A stretch of DNA of 5,943 nucleotides from Synechococcus sp. CO36386bin_37 (GTDB taxonomy: Bacteria; Cyanobacteriota; Cyanobacteriia; PCC-6307; Cyanobiaceae), in assembly GCA_011525445.1 (NCBI GenBank), contig WTGE01000264.1, positions 1 through 5,943 of the forward strand. The letters run 5' to 3'. The position numbers and the translations under genes were made by a program. Below the pieces are notes generated by a model that ran no database searches, was not told the DNA's origin, and worked only from the letters and a program-made list of their open reading frames with translations. Below, one piece after another: positions 1 to 5,898 of this stretch; the stretch's first letter is position 1; each line of letters starts with the position of its first letter.

Positions 1-2
1 AT

Positions 3-21
3 CCTGCCGCTCTGGGGCAGG
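3..21 (+). promoter_or_regulatory. Small stem-loop in the psaF leader
   Basis: A perfect 6-bp inverted repeat, CCTGCC (3-8) and GGCAGG (16-21), encloses a 7-base loop and lies seven bases before the psaF ribosome binding site. There is no T-run after it, so it does not look like an intrinsic terminator. It could be a 5' UTR structure, or the end of an upstream gene's transcript cut by the window edge. The structure is seen directly; a regulatory role is only inferred. Confidence 0.35.
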
Positions 22-27
22 CTCAAC

Positions 28-32
28 AGGAA
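28..32 (+). promoter_or_regulatory. Ribosome binding site of psaF
   Basis: AGGAA lies 8 bases before the ATG at 41, normal Shine-Dalgarno spacing. It supports that ATG as the start. psaJ, next in the same operon, has no comparable site. Confidence 0.6.
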
Positions 33-40
33 CCGTTCCG

Positions 41-520
41 ATGCGTCGTCTTTTCGCCCTTGCGCTCTCGGCCCTGCTGGTGTTCGGATTTGCTCCCGTC
101 GCCAAGGCAGAAGTCGCAGGTCTCACTCCCTGCTCCGAAAGTGCCCGTTTTCAGCAGAGAGCCAGTGCTGCTGCCACGCCACAAGCAAAAGCCCGTTTTG
201 AAATGTACAGCGAGGCTGTCTGTGGAGAAGATGGCTTACCTCATTTGATCGTGGATGGCCGTTGGAGCCATGCCGGTGATTTTGTATACCCAGGTTTGAT
301 GTTCCTCTACATAGCTGGATGCATCGGCTGGGCCGGTCGTGAGTACCTCAAAGGCACCCGCGGCACGAAAGAGCAGTACACCAAAGAGATTCAGATTGAT
401 GTCTCTCTTGCTTTCAAATCCTTACTCGCATCAGCCACCTGGCCTGTCGCTGCTTTTGGCGAATTCACCAGTGGCAAGTTGCTTGAAAGCGACAACAAGG
501 TGACGGTCTCACCACGTTGA
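41..520 (+). CDS. psaF: Photosystem I reaction centre subunit III (PsaF)
   Basis: PsaF is a membrane subunit of photosystem I whose N-terminal domain faces the thylakoid lumen, near where plastocyanin or cytochrome c6 docks. The 159-residue product starts with a Sec-type signal peptide (basic MRR, hydrophobic core, likely cleavage after AKA at residue 23), giving a mature protein beginning EVAGLTPC. Cys31 and Cys61 match the conserved lumenal cysteine pair. A membrane segment spans about residues 82-99 and a second hydrophobic stretch about 121-140. The lysine-rich docking helix of green algal and plant PsaF is not evident, as expected for a cyanobacterium, so tight electrostatic docking is unlikely. 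The length is normal for a cyanobacterial precursor. The ATG has an AGGAA ribosome binding site, and psaJ follows after 34 bases, the usual psaFJ order. Confidence 0.97.
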   Translation: MRRLFALALSALLVFGFAPVAKAEVAGLTPCSESARFQQRASAAATPQAKARFEMYSEAVCGEDGLPHLIVDGRWSHAGDFVYPGLMFLYIAGCIGWAGREYLKGTRGTKEQYTKEIQIDVSLAFKSLLASATWPVAAFGEFTSGKLLESDNKVTVSPR

Positions 521-554
521 TTTTGTATTTCTCAAAGACTTTCTCTTATTTACA

Positions 555-674
555 ATGAAGAAATTTCTCACTACGGCTCCAGTCGTTGCTGCGATTTGGT
601 TCACACTCACGGCAGGAATCCTGATCGAATGGAACCGTTTTTTCCCTGATCTGTTGTTTCACCCCATGGGTTGA
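555..674 (+). CDS. psaJ: Photosystem I subunit IX (PsaJ)
   Basis: This 39-residue membrane protein reads [20 protein letters not shown] at its start and ends [11 protein letters not shown]. Both match PsaJ, a single-span photosystem I subunit that packs against PsaF and binds chlorophyll. The membrane helix covers about residues 8-27, and an IEWNRFFPD motif follows it. The length is typical of the family (about 38-44 residues). It lies 34 bases after psaF and is surely cotranscribed with it. The leader between them is AT-rich (8 of 34 bases are G or C) and shows no Shine-Dalgarno sequence. Translation may therefore depend on an unstructured leader or on coupling to psaF. Recognition is by sequence pattern and synteny, and I am confident of it. 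Confidence 0.96.
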   Translation: MKKFLTTAPVVAAIWFTLTAGILIEWNRFFPDLLFHPMG

Positions 675-687
675 GGATTTGTCCTAC

Positions 688-705
688 ACCCATCAAGAGG
701 TGGGT
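688..705 (+). other. Short stem-loop after psaJ
   Basis: ACCCATC (688-694) can pair with GGTGGGT (699-705) through six Watson-Crick pairs and one T-G wobble, closing a tight AAGA loop. It begins 14 bases after the psaJ stop and has no T-run. It may stabilise the 3' end of the psaFJ transcript or assist the terminator just downstream. The pairing is visible; the role is inferred. Confidence 0.4.
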
Positions 706-721
706 TGCGAACCAATTTGAT

Positions 722-749
722 AAGGGGGGTAACCCCCCCCCCTTTTTTT
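722..749 (+). terminator. Intrinsic terminator of the psaFJ operon
   Basis: AAGGGGGG (722-729) can pair with a later CCCCCCTT inside a run of ten C (733-742). Seven T (743-749) follow directly, the classic shape of a rho-independent terminator for plus-strand transcription. The run of ten C allows several pairing registers, with a loop of 3 to 7 bases. The T-run reaches into the gmk stop codon (748-750, minus strand). In the reverse direction the hairpin is followed by TTATCAAATT, a poorer T-tract, so it may end gmk transcription less efficiently. Confidence 0.8.
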
Positions 750-1320
750 ATGAGCTGTGCAGCATCATCAAATGCTCAAGCTCGGTTACGGCTGTTTCAA
801 GATCGTCATTGATCACGATCGCGTCGAATTCTTGTTGAGCCGCTAATTCTTCATGCGCTCGCTTTAGACGTCGTTGGATGGCTTCTTCTGCTTCTGTACC
901 TCGCCCACGTATGCGTTGCTCAAGGACGTCCACGCTTGGAGGAGCTAGGAAAATCTGTCTCGCTTCGGGCAGATTTCGTCTCACTTGTCTTGCTCCCTCC
1001 AGTTCAATTTCCAGCAGGACTGGGGTCCCTTGAGCGAGACGTTCACTCACAGGCTGCCGTGGAGTGCCGTAGCAGTTTCCAGCAAATTCAGCCCACTCCA
1101 ACAAACCACCGCTTTCAACGAGTTTGCTGAATTGTTCTTGGGTGTGAAAGAAATAGTGGACGCCATCAATTTCTCCACTGCGTGGTGCACGTGTTGTCGC
1201 AGAGATGGAGAGCCACAGCTCTGGATGACGTTTTCTGAGCAGGGCAACCAAGGTGCCTTTGCCGACCCCACTCGGGCCGGTGACCACCGTGGGCCGGGTG
1301 ATCCATTCATCAGGAGCCAT
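748..1320 (-). CDS. gmk: Guanylate kinase
   Basis: Guanylate kinase is a cytoplasmic enzyme that phosphorylates GMP to GDP with ATP, in purine nucleotide synthesis and salvage. The 190-residue protein has the P-loop GPSGVGKGT (residues 15-23). The GMP-binding region begins [19 protein letters not shown] (40-58) and continues with [13 protein letters not shown] (75-87). [10 protein letters not shown] (104-113) fits the conserved strand after it, and the lid-type segment [17 protein letters not shown] spans 136-152. The length is normal for bacterial Gmk (about 185-210). The ATG at 1320 leaves 14 residues before the P-loop, and a weak AGG lies 6 bases upstream of it. The gene converges with psaFJ, sharing the terminator region, and is divergent from the NFACT gene. 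I see nothing unusual in the catalytic motifs. Confidence 0.96.
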   Translation of the reverse strand: MAPDEWITRPTVVTGPSGVGKGTLVALLRKRHPELWLSISATTRAPRSGEIDGVHYFFHTQEQFSKLVESGGLLEWAEFAGNCYGTPRQPVSERLAQGTPVLLEIELEGARQVRRNLPEARQIFLAPPSVDVLEQRIRGRGTEAEEAIQRRLKRAHEELAAQQEFDAIVINDDLETAVTELEHLMMLHSS

Positions 1321-1385
1321 GAATAGCCTGAATCCGCATTGCAGGGTAGAAGGGCTTCCTCTTCAGCCTGCTGTTCAGGCAACCC
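1321..1385. promoter_or_regulatory. Divergent spacer between gmk and the NFACT gene
   Basis: These 65 bases must hold the start signals for both divergent genes. I see no convincing -10/-35 pair in either direction. The 7-base repeat GCCTGAA (1326-1332) recurs inverted as TTCAGGC (1374-1380). The second copy also forms a local hairpin, GCCTG (1366-1370) with CAGGC (1376-1380), ending five bases before the ATG at 1386. That hairpin would cover the only Shine-Dalgarno-like bases (AGG, 1377-1379). The repeats are seen; a control function is inferred. Confidence 0.35.
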
Positions 1386-3131
1386 ATGGCCAGCCAAAGC
1401 CCGCAAGTGATGGATCTCACCAGCCTGAGGGCTGTGTTGGCGGATTTACGCGGAGGTCTGTTGCCAAGCCGGTTCGAAAAAGCACAACAGCCCGATTCCC
1501 AGACACTTCAGCTTGGCTTTCGCACATTGGGCGGAATGATTTGGCTTGAATTGAGCTGGAAGCCCGAAGTTCCAAGGTTGGTTCAAATTCCAGCTCCACC
1601 CAAACATGGTGCTGGGAGCACATTGGCTCAACAAATTCAGCACGGCCTCCGTCACCTTGCGCTCACGGATCTCTGGCAACAGGGGTTTGAACGGGTTGTG
1701 AAATTTCAGTTTGCCAGTCGCCCTGGGCAGTCGCCGCAACGCACATTGGTTCTCGAACTCATGGGGCGTCACAGCAATCTTCTTTTGCTGGATCACCGTC
1801 AACGCATCACTGCGATAGCAAGACAAGTGCGCCCGCATCAGTCCAGAGTTAGGCCCCTCGGAACTGGGGATAGCTATCTTTCACCTCCAGCGCTTCAGGG
1901 GATTGCGCCTCGGCTTGATGAGCCTCAACAGCGTTGGCGCGCACGCCTTGAGCTGCTGCCTCTCAGTCTTGAAAAGGCCATGCGTAGCGCTTACCAAGGC
2001 ATCAGTCCTGTGCTTGCGAGGCAATTAGCTGCTGATCATCCAGATGAGGCCAACGCACGACTGATGACCAATGTTCAGTCGCTGACTGAAGACGATTGGC
2101 AGGCCCTGTACCAGCGTTGGCTGTGCTGGTTAAAGGCACTCGAATCTGAAGACTTTTCCCTTCACTTTGAGGGACCCCTTGCTTACCGCGTTTGGTCTTC
2201 TGGTGTTTCGTCCCAGTCCGCAGGCAACTTGATTGAGCAGGGTGCCAACAGTCCACAACCTCTTAGCCTGTTGTTAGGGAAGTACTACACAAACGCCCTT
2301 CGGCGTCTGGATTTGAATCGTGCGATCAGCGATCTGCACAAACAGCTGAAGCAGCTCAGAACGCGGGAAGAAGCGCTTTTGATGGACCAGAAAGCTGGCC
2401 TTGAAGAGACGGCCAGTGCGGATGAGCTGCAAAAGCAGGGAGATGCATTGTTATGTCAGGCCAGTCCCGATCGGGAGACCATTGATCAGGCTCAAAAGCT
2501 CTATGGAAAAGCGCGGAAATTGAGGCGTGCCGTTCCTGCCTTGCTTGAGAGGCTTCAACATCACCAGGGTCGGCTCATGCTTCTGGAAGGAAGTGAAAGC
2601 TTTCTTGAAGAACTTGTTGGTGCTGACTGGGAGGGGTTGGAAGCACGAACCAAAAGCCTTCTGGACCTGCGAGAAGAGCTTGATGATCTGTTCGTGCCCA
2701 AGCGAATGAGACGTCGCTCACGGCAGGGATCGAGACGTCTGGAACCCCAGCCTTTGGAAATCACGAGCCCAGCAGGGCTGGTGATTCAAGTGGGACGTAA
2801 TCATCGACAAAATGATTGGATAAGCCTTCGTCGTGCACGTCCGGGTGATCTTTGGTTTCATGCCCAGGAATGTCCTGGCAGCCATGTTGTGCTCAAGGCA
2901 TCAGCTGGATTCGCGGATGATGATGATCTGACTCTCGCTGCTGATCTGGCTGCCTGGTTCAGTCGAGCCAGGGGGAATCGGAGAGTTTCTGTAGTCCGAG
3001 CTCCTGTTGAGGGTCTTCAAAGGATTGCTGGGTCCGCCCTGGGCACCGTGCAACACAGAGATGGGGAGATTGTTTGGGCTGAGCCAGATCGCGCCAGAAA
3101 GCGACTGATGACAGGAAAGCTCCTAGCCTGA
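1386..3131 (+). CDS. rqcH: NFACT-family protein (RqcH/Rqc2 homologue, FbpA-like)
   Basis: NFACT proteins (bacterial RqcH, yeast Rqc2, human NEMF) bind stalled large ribosomal subunits and recruit tRNA to add C-terminal tails that mark the nascent chain for degradation. They are often annotated as fibronectin-binding proteins. This 581-residue protein shows the full layout. The NFACT-N region covers about 9-200, with the family motif ELMGRHSNLLLLD at 124-136. A helix-hairpin-helix-like GISPVLARQL lies at 205-214. A helical, probably coiled-coil middle (about 297-435) contains DQAQKLYGKARKLRRA (367-382). The C-terminal NFACT-R domain (about 462-565) contains RPGDLWFHAQECPGSHVVLK (485-504). The length matches the family. 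Where RqcH has the functional Asp-Arg pair, this protein appears to have Glu102-Arg103. The ATG at 1386 has a weak AGG 6 bases upstream; an ATG at 1410, right before the conserved start of the domain, is an alternative. Tailing activity is inferred from family only. Confidence 0.92.
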   Translation: MASQSPQVMDLTSLRAVLADLRGGLLPSRFEKAQQPDSQTLQLGFRTLGGMIWLELSWKPEVPRLVQIPAPPKHGAGSTLAQQIQHGLRHLALTDLWQQGFERVVKFQFASRPGQSPQRTLVLELMGRHSNLLLLDHRQRITAIARQVRPHQSRVRPLGTGDSYLSPPALQGIAPRLDEPQQRWRARLELLPLSLEKAMRSAYQGISPVLARQLAADHPDEANARLMTNVQSLTEDDWQALYQRWLCWLKALESEDFSLHFEGPLAYRVWSSGVSSQSAGNLIEQGANSPQPLSLLLGKYYTNALRRLDLNRAISDLHKQLKQLRTREEALLMDQKAGLEETASADELQKQGDALLCQASPDRETIDQAQKLYGKARKLRRAVPALLERLQHHQGRLMLLEGSESFLEELVGADWEGLEARTKSLLDLREELDDLFVPKRMRRRSRQGSRRLEPQPLEITSPAGLVIQVGRNHRQNDWISLRRARPGDLWFHAQECPGSHVVLKASAGFADDDDLTLAADLAAWFSRARGNRRVSVVRAPVEGLQRIAGSALGTVQHRDGEIVWAEPDRARKRLMTGKLLA

Positions 3132-3157
3132 TCGCAGTTCTTTGCCTTTCGTCTGAT

Positions 3158-3178
3158 TCCTCCAGAGCCGATTGAGGA
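3158..3178 (+). promoter_or_regulatory. tatC ribosome binding site within a possible hairpin
   Basis: GAGGA (3174-3178) is the best Shine-Dalgarno sequence before tatC, only 4 bases from the GTG at 3183, and it decides that start. TCCTC (3158-3162) is its exact complement, with an 11-base gap, so the site could be partly masked by a weak 5-bp stem. The 51-base gap after the NFACT stop has no visible terminator, so tatC is probably read through from the upstream gene. Confidence 0.45.
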
Positions 3179-3182
3179 CACA

Positions 3183-3986
3183 GTGCTCCCCCCACCCGAG
3201 CCCATTCGGGTGAACCCTTTTCTTGAGAAGGGTCCGCCTCACGATGTGGAGATGCCTCTGGTGGATCATCTTGAGGAGCTTCGTCAGCGTGTCTTTCGCA
3301 GCCTGGTCGCCATTGTGACGGCCGCATTGGTTTGCTTGCTTGCTGTGAAACCTCTGGTGAGATTTCTGGAGGAACCAGCTGGATCCATCCGCTTCCTTCA
3401 GCTGGCCCCAGGAGAATTTCTGTTTGTCTCGTTCAAGGTTGCTGGCTACACGGGACTCACCTTGGCTCTTCCTTACGTTTTATTTCAAGGATTGGCCTTC
3501 GTCTTGCCTGGCCTGACGCGGAACGAGCGTCGACTGATTGCTCCTGCTGTCGCTGGCTCAGCTGTGCTTTTTTTCGCAGGACTTGCTTTTTCTTGGTGGG
3601 CGCTCATACCGGCTGCCCTTCGATTCCTGGTGAGCTACGGAGCTGATGTGGTGGAACCACTGTGGTCGATTGAGCGGTATCTCGATTTTGTTCTCCTCTT
3701 GATGTTGTCGACGGGACTGGCGTTTCAGTTGCCCGTCTTGCAGTTGCTCCTCGGCTTGTTTGGTTTGGTGCGTTGGAGACGAATGCTTTCAGCTTGGCGT
3801 TGGGTGGTGGTGTTGGCCGCTCTCGCAGGGGCGGTGCTCACACCCTCCACGGATCCGATCACGATGTCGTTGTTGGCTGGAGCGATCTCTGGTCTGTTTT
3901 TCTTCGGTGTTGCTCTTGTTGCGGCGGCTGAACGCCTTAGACCAGAAACTCCTCCAACCGCCCCTCCCCCTGCAGCAGCAGGCTGA
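3183..3986 (+). CDS. tatC: Twin-arginine translocase subunit TatC
   Basis: TatC is the six-span membrane receptor for twin-arginine signal peptides and exports folded proteins across thylakoid and cytoplasmic membranes. The 267-residue product has the hallmark DHLEELRQRVFRSL (residues 28-41) before the first span. It also has PYVLFQGLAFVLPGLTRNERR (97-117), whose Glu115 corresponds to the signal-binding glutamate of E. coli TatC, and LTPSTDPITM (219-228) before the last span. Hydrophobic spans fall at about 37-56, 86-106, 120-146, 163-188, 204-221 and 226-247. The GTG start at 3183 has GAGGA 4 bases upstream. An internal ATG at 3252 would begin only four residues before the conserved DHLEELR block and has no properly spaced ribosome binding site. 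The Pro/Ala-rich tail (about 254-267) is encoded where the gene overlaps the opposite-strand DUF3067 gene. The Rieske protein encoded nearby is a likely Tat substrate. Confidence 0.96.
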   Translation: MLPPPEPIRVNPFLEKGPPHDVEMPLVDHLEELRQRVFRSLVAIVTAALVCLLAVKPLVRFLEEPAGSIRFLQLAPGEFLFVSFKVAGYTGLTLALPYVLFQGLAFVLPGLTRNERRLIAPAVAGSAVLFFAGLAFSWWALIPAALRFLVSYGADVVEPLWSIERYLDFVLLLMLSTGLAFQLPVLQLLLGLFGLVRWRRMLSAWRWVVVLAALAGAVLTPSTDPITMSLLAGAISGLFFFGVALVAAAERLRPETPPTAPPPAAAG

Positions 3987-4305
3987 GGGCTTTCCCGAGT
4001 CGTGGGCGGTCTTTGGTGTTCCGTAACCAAGAGCGAACGATTTCTGCTTGCCCCAGACGATTTACGACGTCAATTACTTGAGCAATGTGCGTGCGGTACT
4101 CCTCTTCGTTGAGTGGGAAGGACTGTTGTTCGAGATAGGCCCACATCACTTGGAGATACATCCGTTTGCGTCGCACGACGAGCTGCATGTCGTAGCTGGC
4201 TTGCCATCGATCTTGCAGGAGTTCGACGACTTCATTCACGTTCAGAGGAAGGATGGATTGGTCGGATGGTGGGTCTACAAGCACGGAAACGCCTGAGTGG
4301 ATCAT
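3937..4305 (-). CDS. DUF3067-like conserved cyanobacterial protein
   Basis: I recognise this as the DUF3067 family of cyanobacteria and plastid-bearing eukaryotes; I know no established function. The 122-residue product (from ATG at 4305) is soluble, with no signal peptide or membrane span. Its conserved core runs about 24-108 and includes DRWQASYDMQLVVRRKRMYL (32-51), VMWAYLEQQSFPLNEEEY (53-70) and NTKDRPRLGKALSL (96-109). The core is rich in Arg and aromatic residues, and there are no Cys or CxxC motifs, so it does not itself look like an Fe-S or haem carrier. A TTG at 4326 in frame would add seven residues; the ATG is preferred, although neither start has a strong ribosome binding site. 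The last 15 codons overlap the tatC 3' end in antisense. It is divergent from petC. The location between tatC and the Rieske gene hints at a b6f-related role, which is inference only. Confidence 0.85.
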   Translation of the reverse strand: MIHSGVSVLVDPPSDQSILPLNVNEVVELLQDRWQASYDMQLVVRRKRMYLQVMWAYLEQQSFPLNEEEYRTHIAQVIDVVNRLGQAEIVRSWLRNTKDRPRLGKALSLLLQGEGRLEEFLV

Positions 4306-4387
4306 CTGAAAGCCCAGTCGTTGCAAAGCGTGACGGGACGTTTACCCTTCATAATGGACGGCATTCCGTGTTGATTGAGCGTCAGTC
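4306..4387. promoter_or_regulatory. Divergent promoter region between DUF3067 gene and petC
   Basis: Because the minus-strand DUF3067 gene separates petC from tatC, the petC-petA operon needs its own promoter, and this 82-base spacer is the natural place. CATAAT (4350-4355) is a good plus-strand -10 candidate. No convincing -35 lies 16-18 bases before it; TTGCAA (4321-4326) is 23 bases away, too far. Just downstream is the palindrome ACGG-CATT-CCGT (4358-4369), which could be an operator. The petC ATG at 4388 has only a weak GAG (4377-4379) as ribosome binding site. The promoter is inferred from layout; the motifs are seen. Confidence 0.5.
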
Positions 4388-4924
4388 ATGACTCAGATGC
4401 CAGCTAGTGATGTGCCCGGCATGGGCCGTCGGCAGTTCATGAATCTGCTGACCTTCGGATCCGTCACAGGCGTGGCCCTTGGGGCGCTCTATCCGGTGGT
4501 GAACTACTTCATTCCACCTAGGGCAGCCGGTAGTGGCGGTGGAACGAGTGCCAAGGATGAACTGGGTAATGCCGTGACTGCCAGCGGCTGGCTCAGCAGT
4601 CATTCCGAGGGTGATCGCAGTCTCGTTCAAGGTTTGAAGGGTGATCCCACCTATCTCATTGTGGAAGGTGCAGATGCCATAGGCAGCTACGGCATTAATG
4701 CCATCTGCACCCATTTGGGTTGCGTCGTGCCTTGGAACAGCGGGGCCAATAAATTCATGTGCCCCTGTCACGGCAGTCAATACGACGCCACAGGCAAAGT
4801 GGTTCGCGGCCCTGCTCCTCTTTCCTTGGCTTTGGCCAATGTCAGCGTTGAGAACGACAACGTTTTCGTTAGCCAGTGGACCGACACCGATTTCCGAACG
4901 GGCGACAAGCCCTGGTGGTCCTGA
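4388..4924 (+). CDS. petC: Cytochrome b6f Rieske iron-sulfur protein (PetC)
   Basis: PetC is the [2Fe-2S] subunit of the cytochrome b6f complex; it oxidises plastoquinol and passes electrons to cytochrome f. The 178-residue protein has a twin-arginine motif GRRQFMNL (13-20) before a single uncleaved membrane anchor (about 21-42), the normal Tat-dependent Rieske topology. A flexible Gly-rich hinge (about 46-53) follows. The cluster motifs are CTHLGC (107-112) and CPCHGS (125-130): ligands Cys107, His109, Cys125 and His128, with Cys112-Cys127 as the disulfide. [10 protein letters not shown] (141-150) is the conserved proline loop. The length is normal and all key residues are present. It opens the petC-petA operon, with petA 41 bases on. 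Many cyanobacteria carry several petC paralogues; partnership with petA makes this the principal one. Confidence 0.98.
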   Translation: MTQMPASDVPGMGRRQFMNLLTFGSVTGVALGALYPVVNYFIPPRAAGSGGGTSAKDELGNAVTASGWLSSHSEGDRSLVQGLKGDPTYLIVEGADAIGSYGINAICTHLGCVVPWNSGANKFMCPCHGSQYDATGKVVRGPAPLSLALANVSVENDNVFVSQWTDTDFRTGDKPWWS

Positions 4925-4965
4925 TCAGCCCTCCTCTTCTGCTGTCTCTCCTACCTCGCTTTCTC
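4925..4965 (+). promoter_or_regulatory. Pyrimidine-rich petA leader without Shine-Dalgarno
   Basis: Of 41 bases between the petC stop and the petA ATG only six are purines, so there is no Shine-Dalgarno sequence at any spacing. The stretch CCCTCCTC (4929-4936) instead resembles the anti-Shine-Dalgarno end of 16S rRNA. Translation of petA is therefore likely to depend on coupling to petC, on ribosomal protein S1 binding to the pyrimidine tract, or on an unstructured start region. The composition is seen; the mechanism is inferred. Confidence 0.5.
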
Positions 4966-5898
4966 ATGCGCCGCCTGCTCTCCTCTACTTTTGCCGCACT
5001 GATTGTTGGTCTTGCTGTTTTCAGCGCACCCTCCTCAAGTTGGGCTTACCCGTTCTGGGCACAACAAAACTACGATTCACCCCGAGAAGCAACGGGCAAG
5101 ATTGTTTGTGCGAATTGTCACCTTGCTCAGAAGTTGACCCAAGCCGAAGTTCCTCAGGCCGTCTTGCCTGACAGCGTCTTTAAGGCGGTGGTGAAGGTCC
5201 CTTATGACGACGGTGTTCAAGAAATTGGCGCTGATGGCAGCCAGGTTCCCCTCCAGGTTGGCGCTGTTGTGATGCTCCCTGATGGATTCACTCTCGCTCC
5301 CCAGGATCGCTGGACCGATGAAATCAAAGAGGAAACTGAGGGTGTCTATTTCACTCAGTACAGCGATGACCAACCCAATGTGATTTTGGTGGGGCCAATT
5401 CCAGGTGATGAGCACCAAGAGATTGTCTTCCCTGTTCTTTCTCCTGACCCAGCCACTGACAGCAACATTAGTTTTGGTAAATATTCCATTCATGTAGGTG
5501 GCAACCGCGGACGCGGGCAGGTTTATCCGACAGGCGAAAAAAGTAACAACGCGGTTTACACAGCTCCTTCCTCTGGCTCAGTGACGTCCATCGAGCCTGG
5601 TGATAATGGAGCGAGCATTGTCACAGTCAAGGCTGCTGATGGTTCTGAGATGACAGAAACAATCCCAGTGGGTCCTGCGTTGCTGGTTTCCGTTGGCGAT
5701 GTTGTTGAAGCTGGTGCCCCCATCACGGATGACCCCAATGTTGGTGGTTTCGGTCAGCTTGATACGGAAGTTGTTCTTCAGAATCCTGTACGGATCTACG
5801 GCATGCTTGCATTCTTCGCTGCTGTTGCTTTGGCACAGATCATGCTTGTGCTCAAGAAAAGACAGATTGAGAAGGTTCAAGCAGCCGAAGGTATCTGA
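4966..5898 (+). CDS. petA: Apocytochrome f (PetA)
   Basis: Cytochrome f is the c-type haem subunit of the b6f complex; it takes electrons from the Rieske protein and reduces plastocyanin or cytochrome c6 in the lumen. The 310-residue precursor has a Sec signal peptide (1-27) cut before YPFWAQQ, so Tyr28 becomes mature Tyr1, whose amino group is an axial haem ligand. The haem motif CANCH lies at 48-52, and His52 is mature His25, the other axial ligand. The large domain continues to about 195, followed by the small domain with [19 protein letters not shown] (236-254). A C-terminal anchor spans about 277-296 and the stromal tail begins KKRQ. The reading frame stays open upstream to a GTG at 4876 inside petC. 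The ATG at 4966 is chosen because it gives a standard signal peptide and the usual length. Confidence 0.98.
   Translation: MRRLLSSTFAALIVGLAVFSAPSSSWAYPFWAQQNYDSPREATGKIVCANCHLAQKLTQAEVPQAVLPDSVFKAVVKVPYDDGVQEIGADGSQVPLQVGAVVMLPDGFTLAPQDRWTDEIKEETEGVYFTQYSDDQPNVILVGPIPGDEHQEIVFPVLSPDPATDSNISFGKYSIHVGGNRGRGQVYPTGEKSNNAVYTAPSSGSVTSIEPGDNGASIVTVKAADGSEMTETIPVGPALLVSVGDVVEAGAPITDDPNVGGFGQLDTEVVLQNPVRIYGMLAFFAAVALAQIMLVLKKRQIEKVQAAEGI

Noticed and set aside
985..1326. Plus-strand open frame of 113 codons opposite gmk
   Set aside because: It lies inside the well-supported gmk gene on the other strand, has low-complexity Ser/Cys-rich content and matches no family I recognise.
1446..1838. Minus-strand open frame of 130 codons within the NFACT gene
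   Set aside because: The plus-strand protein here has clear NFACT motifs; the antisense frame shows no domain, signal or ribosome binding site.
2959..3327. Minus-strand open frame of 122 codons across the NFACT-tatC junction
   Set aside because: It runs antisense through two conserved coding regions and its product is compositionally odd with no recognisable motif.
4048..4391. Plus-strand open frames opposite the DUF3067 gene
   Set aside because: The minus strand carries the conserved protein; the plus-strand frames are its shadows and would overlap the petC promoter region.
4382..4780. Minus-strand open frame of 132 codons opposite petC
   Set aside because: petC has all Rieske ligands in place; the antisense product resembles no protein I know.
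4900..4912. GGGC-GACAA-GCCC hairpin near the end of petC
   Set aside because: A four-pair stem inside a coding sequence is expected by chance and has no T-run or clear relation to the petA start.
4876..4965. Upstream in-frame extension of petA from a GTG at 4876
   Set aside because: It would overlap petC by 49 bases and put 30 unrelated residues before a standard signal peptide; the ATG at 4966 gives the normal cytochrome f precursor.
5077..5493. Minus-strand open frame of 138 codons opposite petA
   Set aside because: It is antisense to the cytochrome f haem domain and has no independent support.
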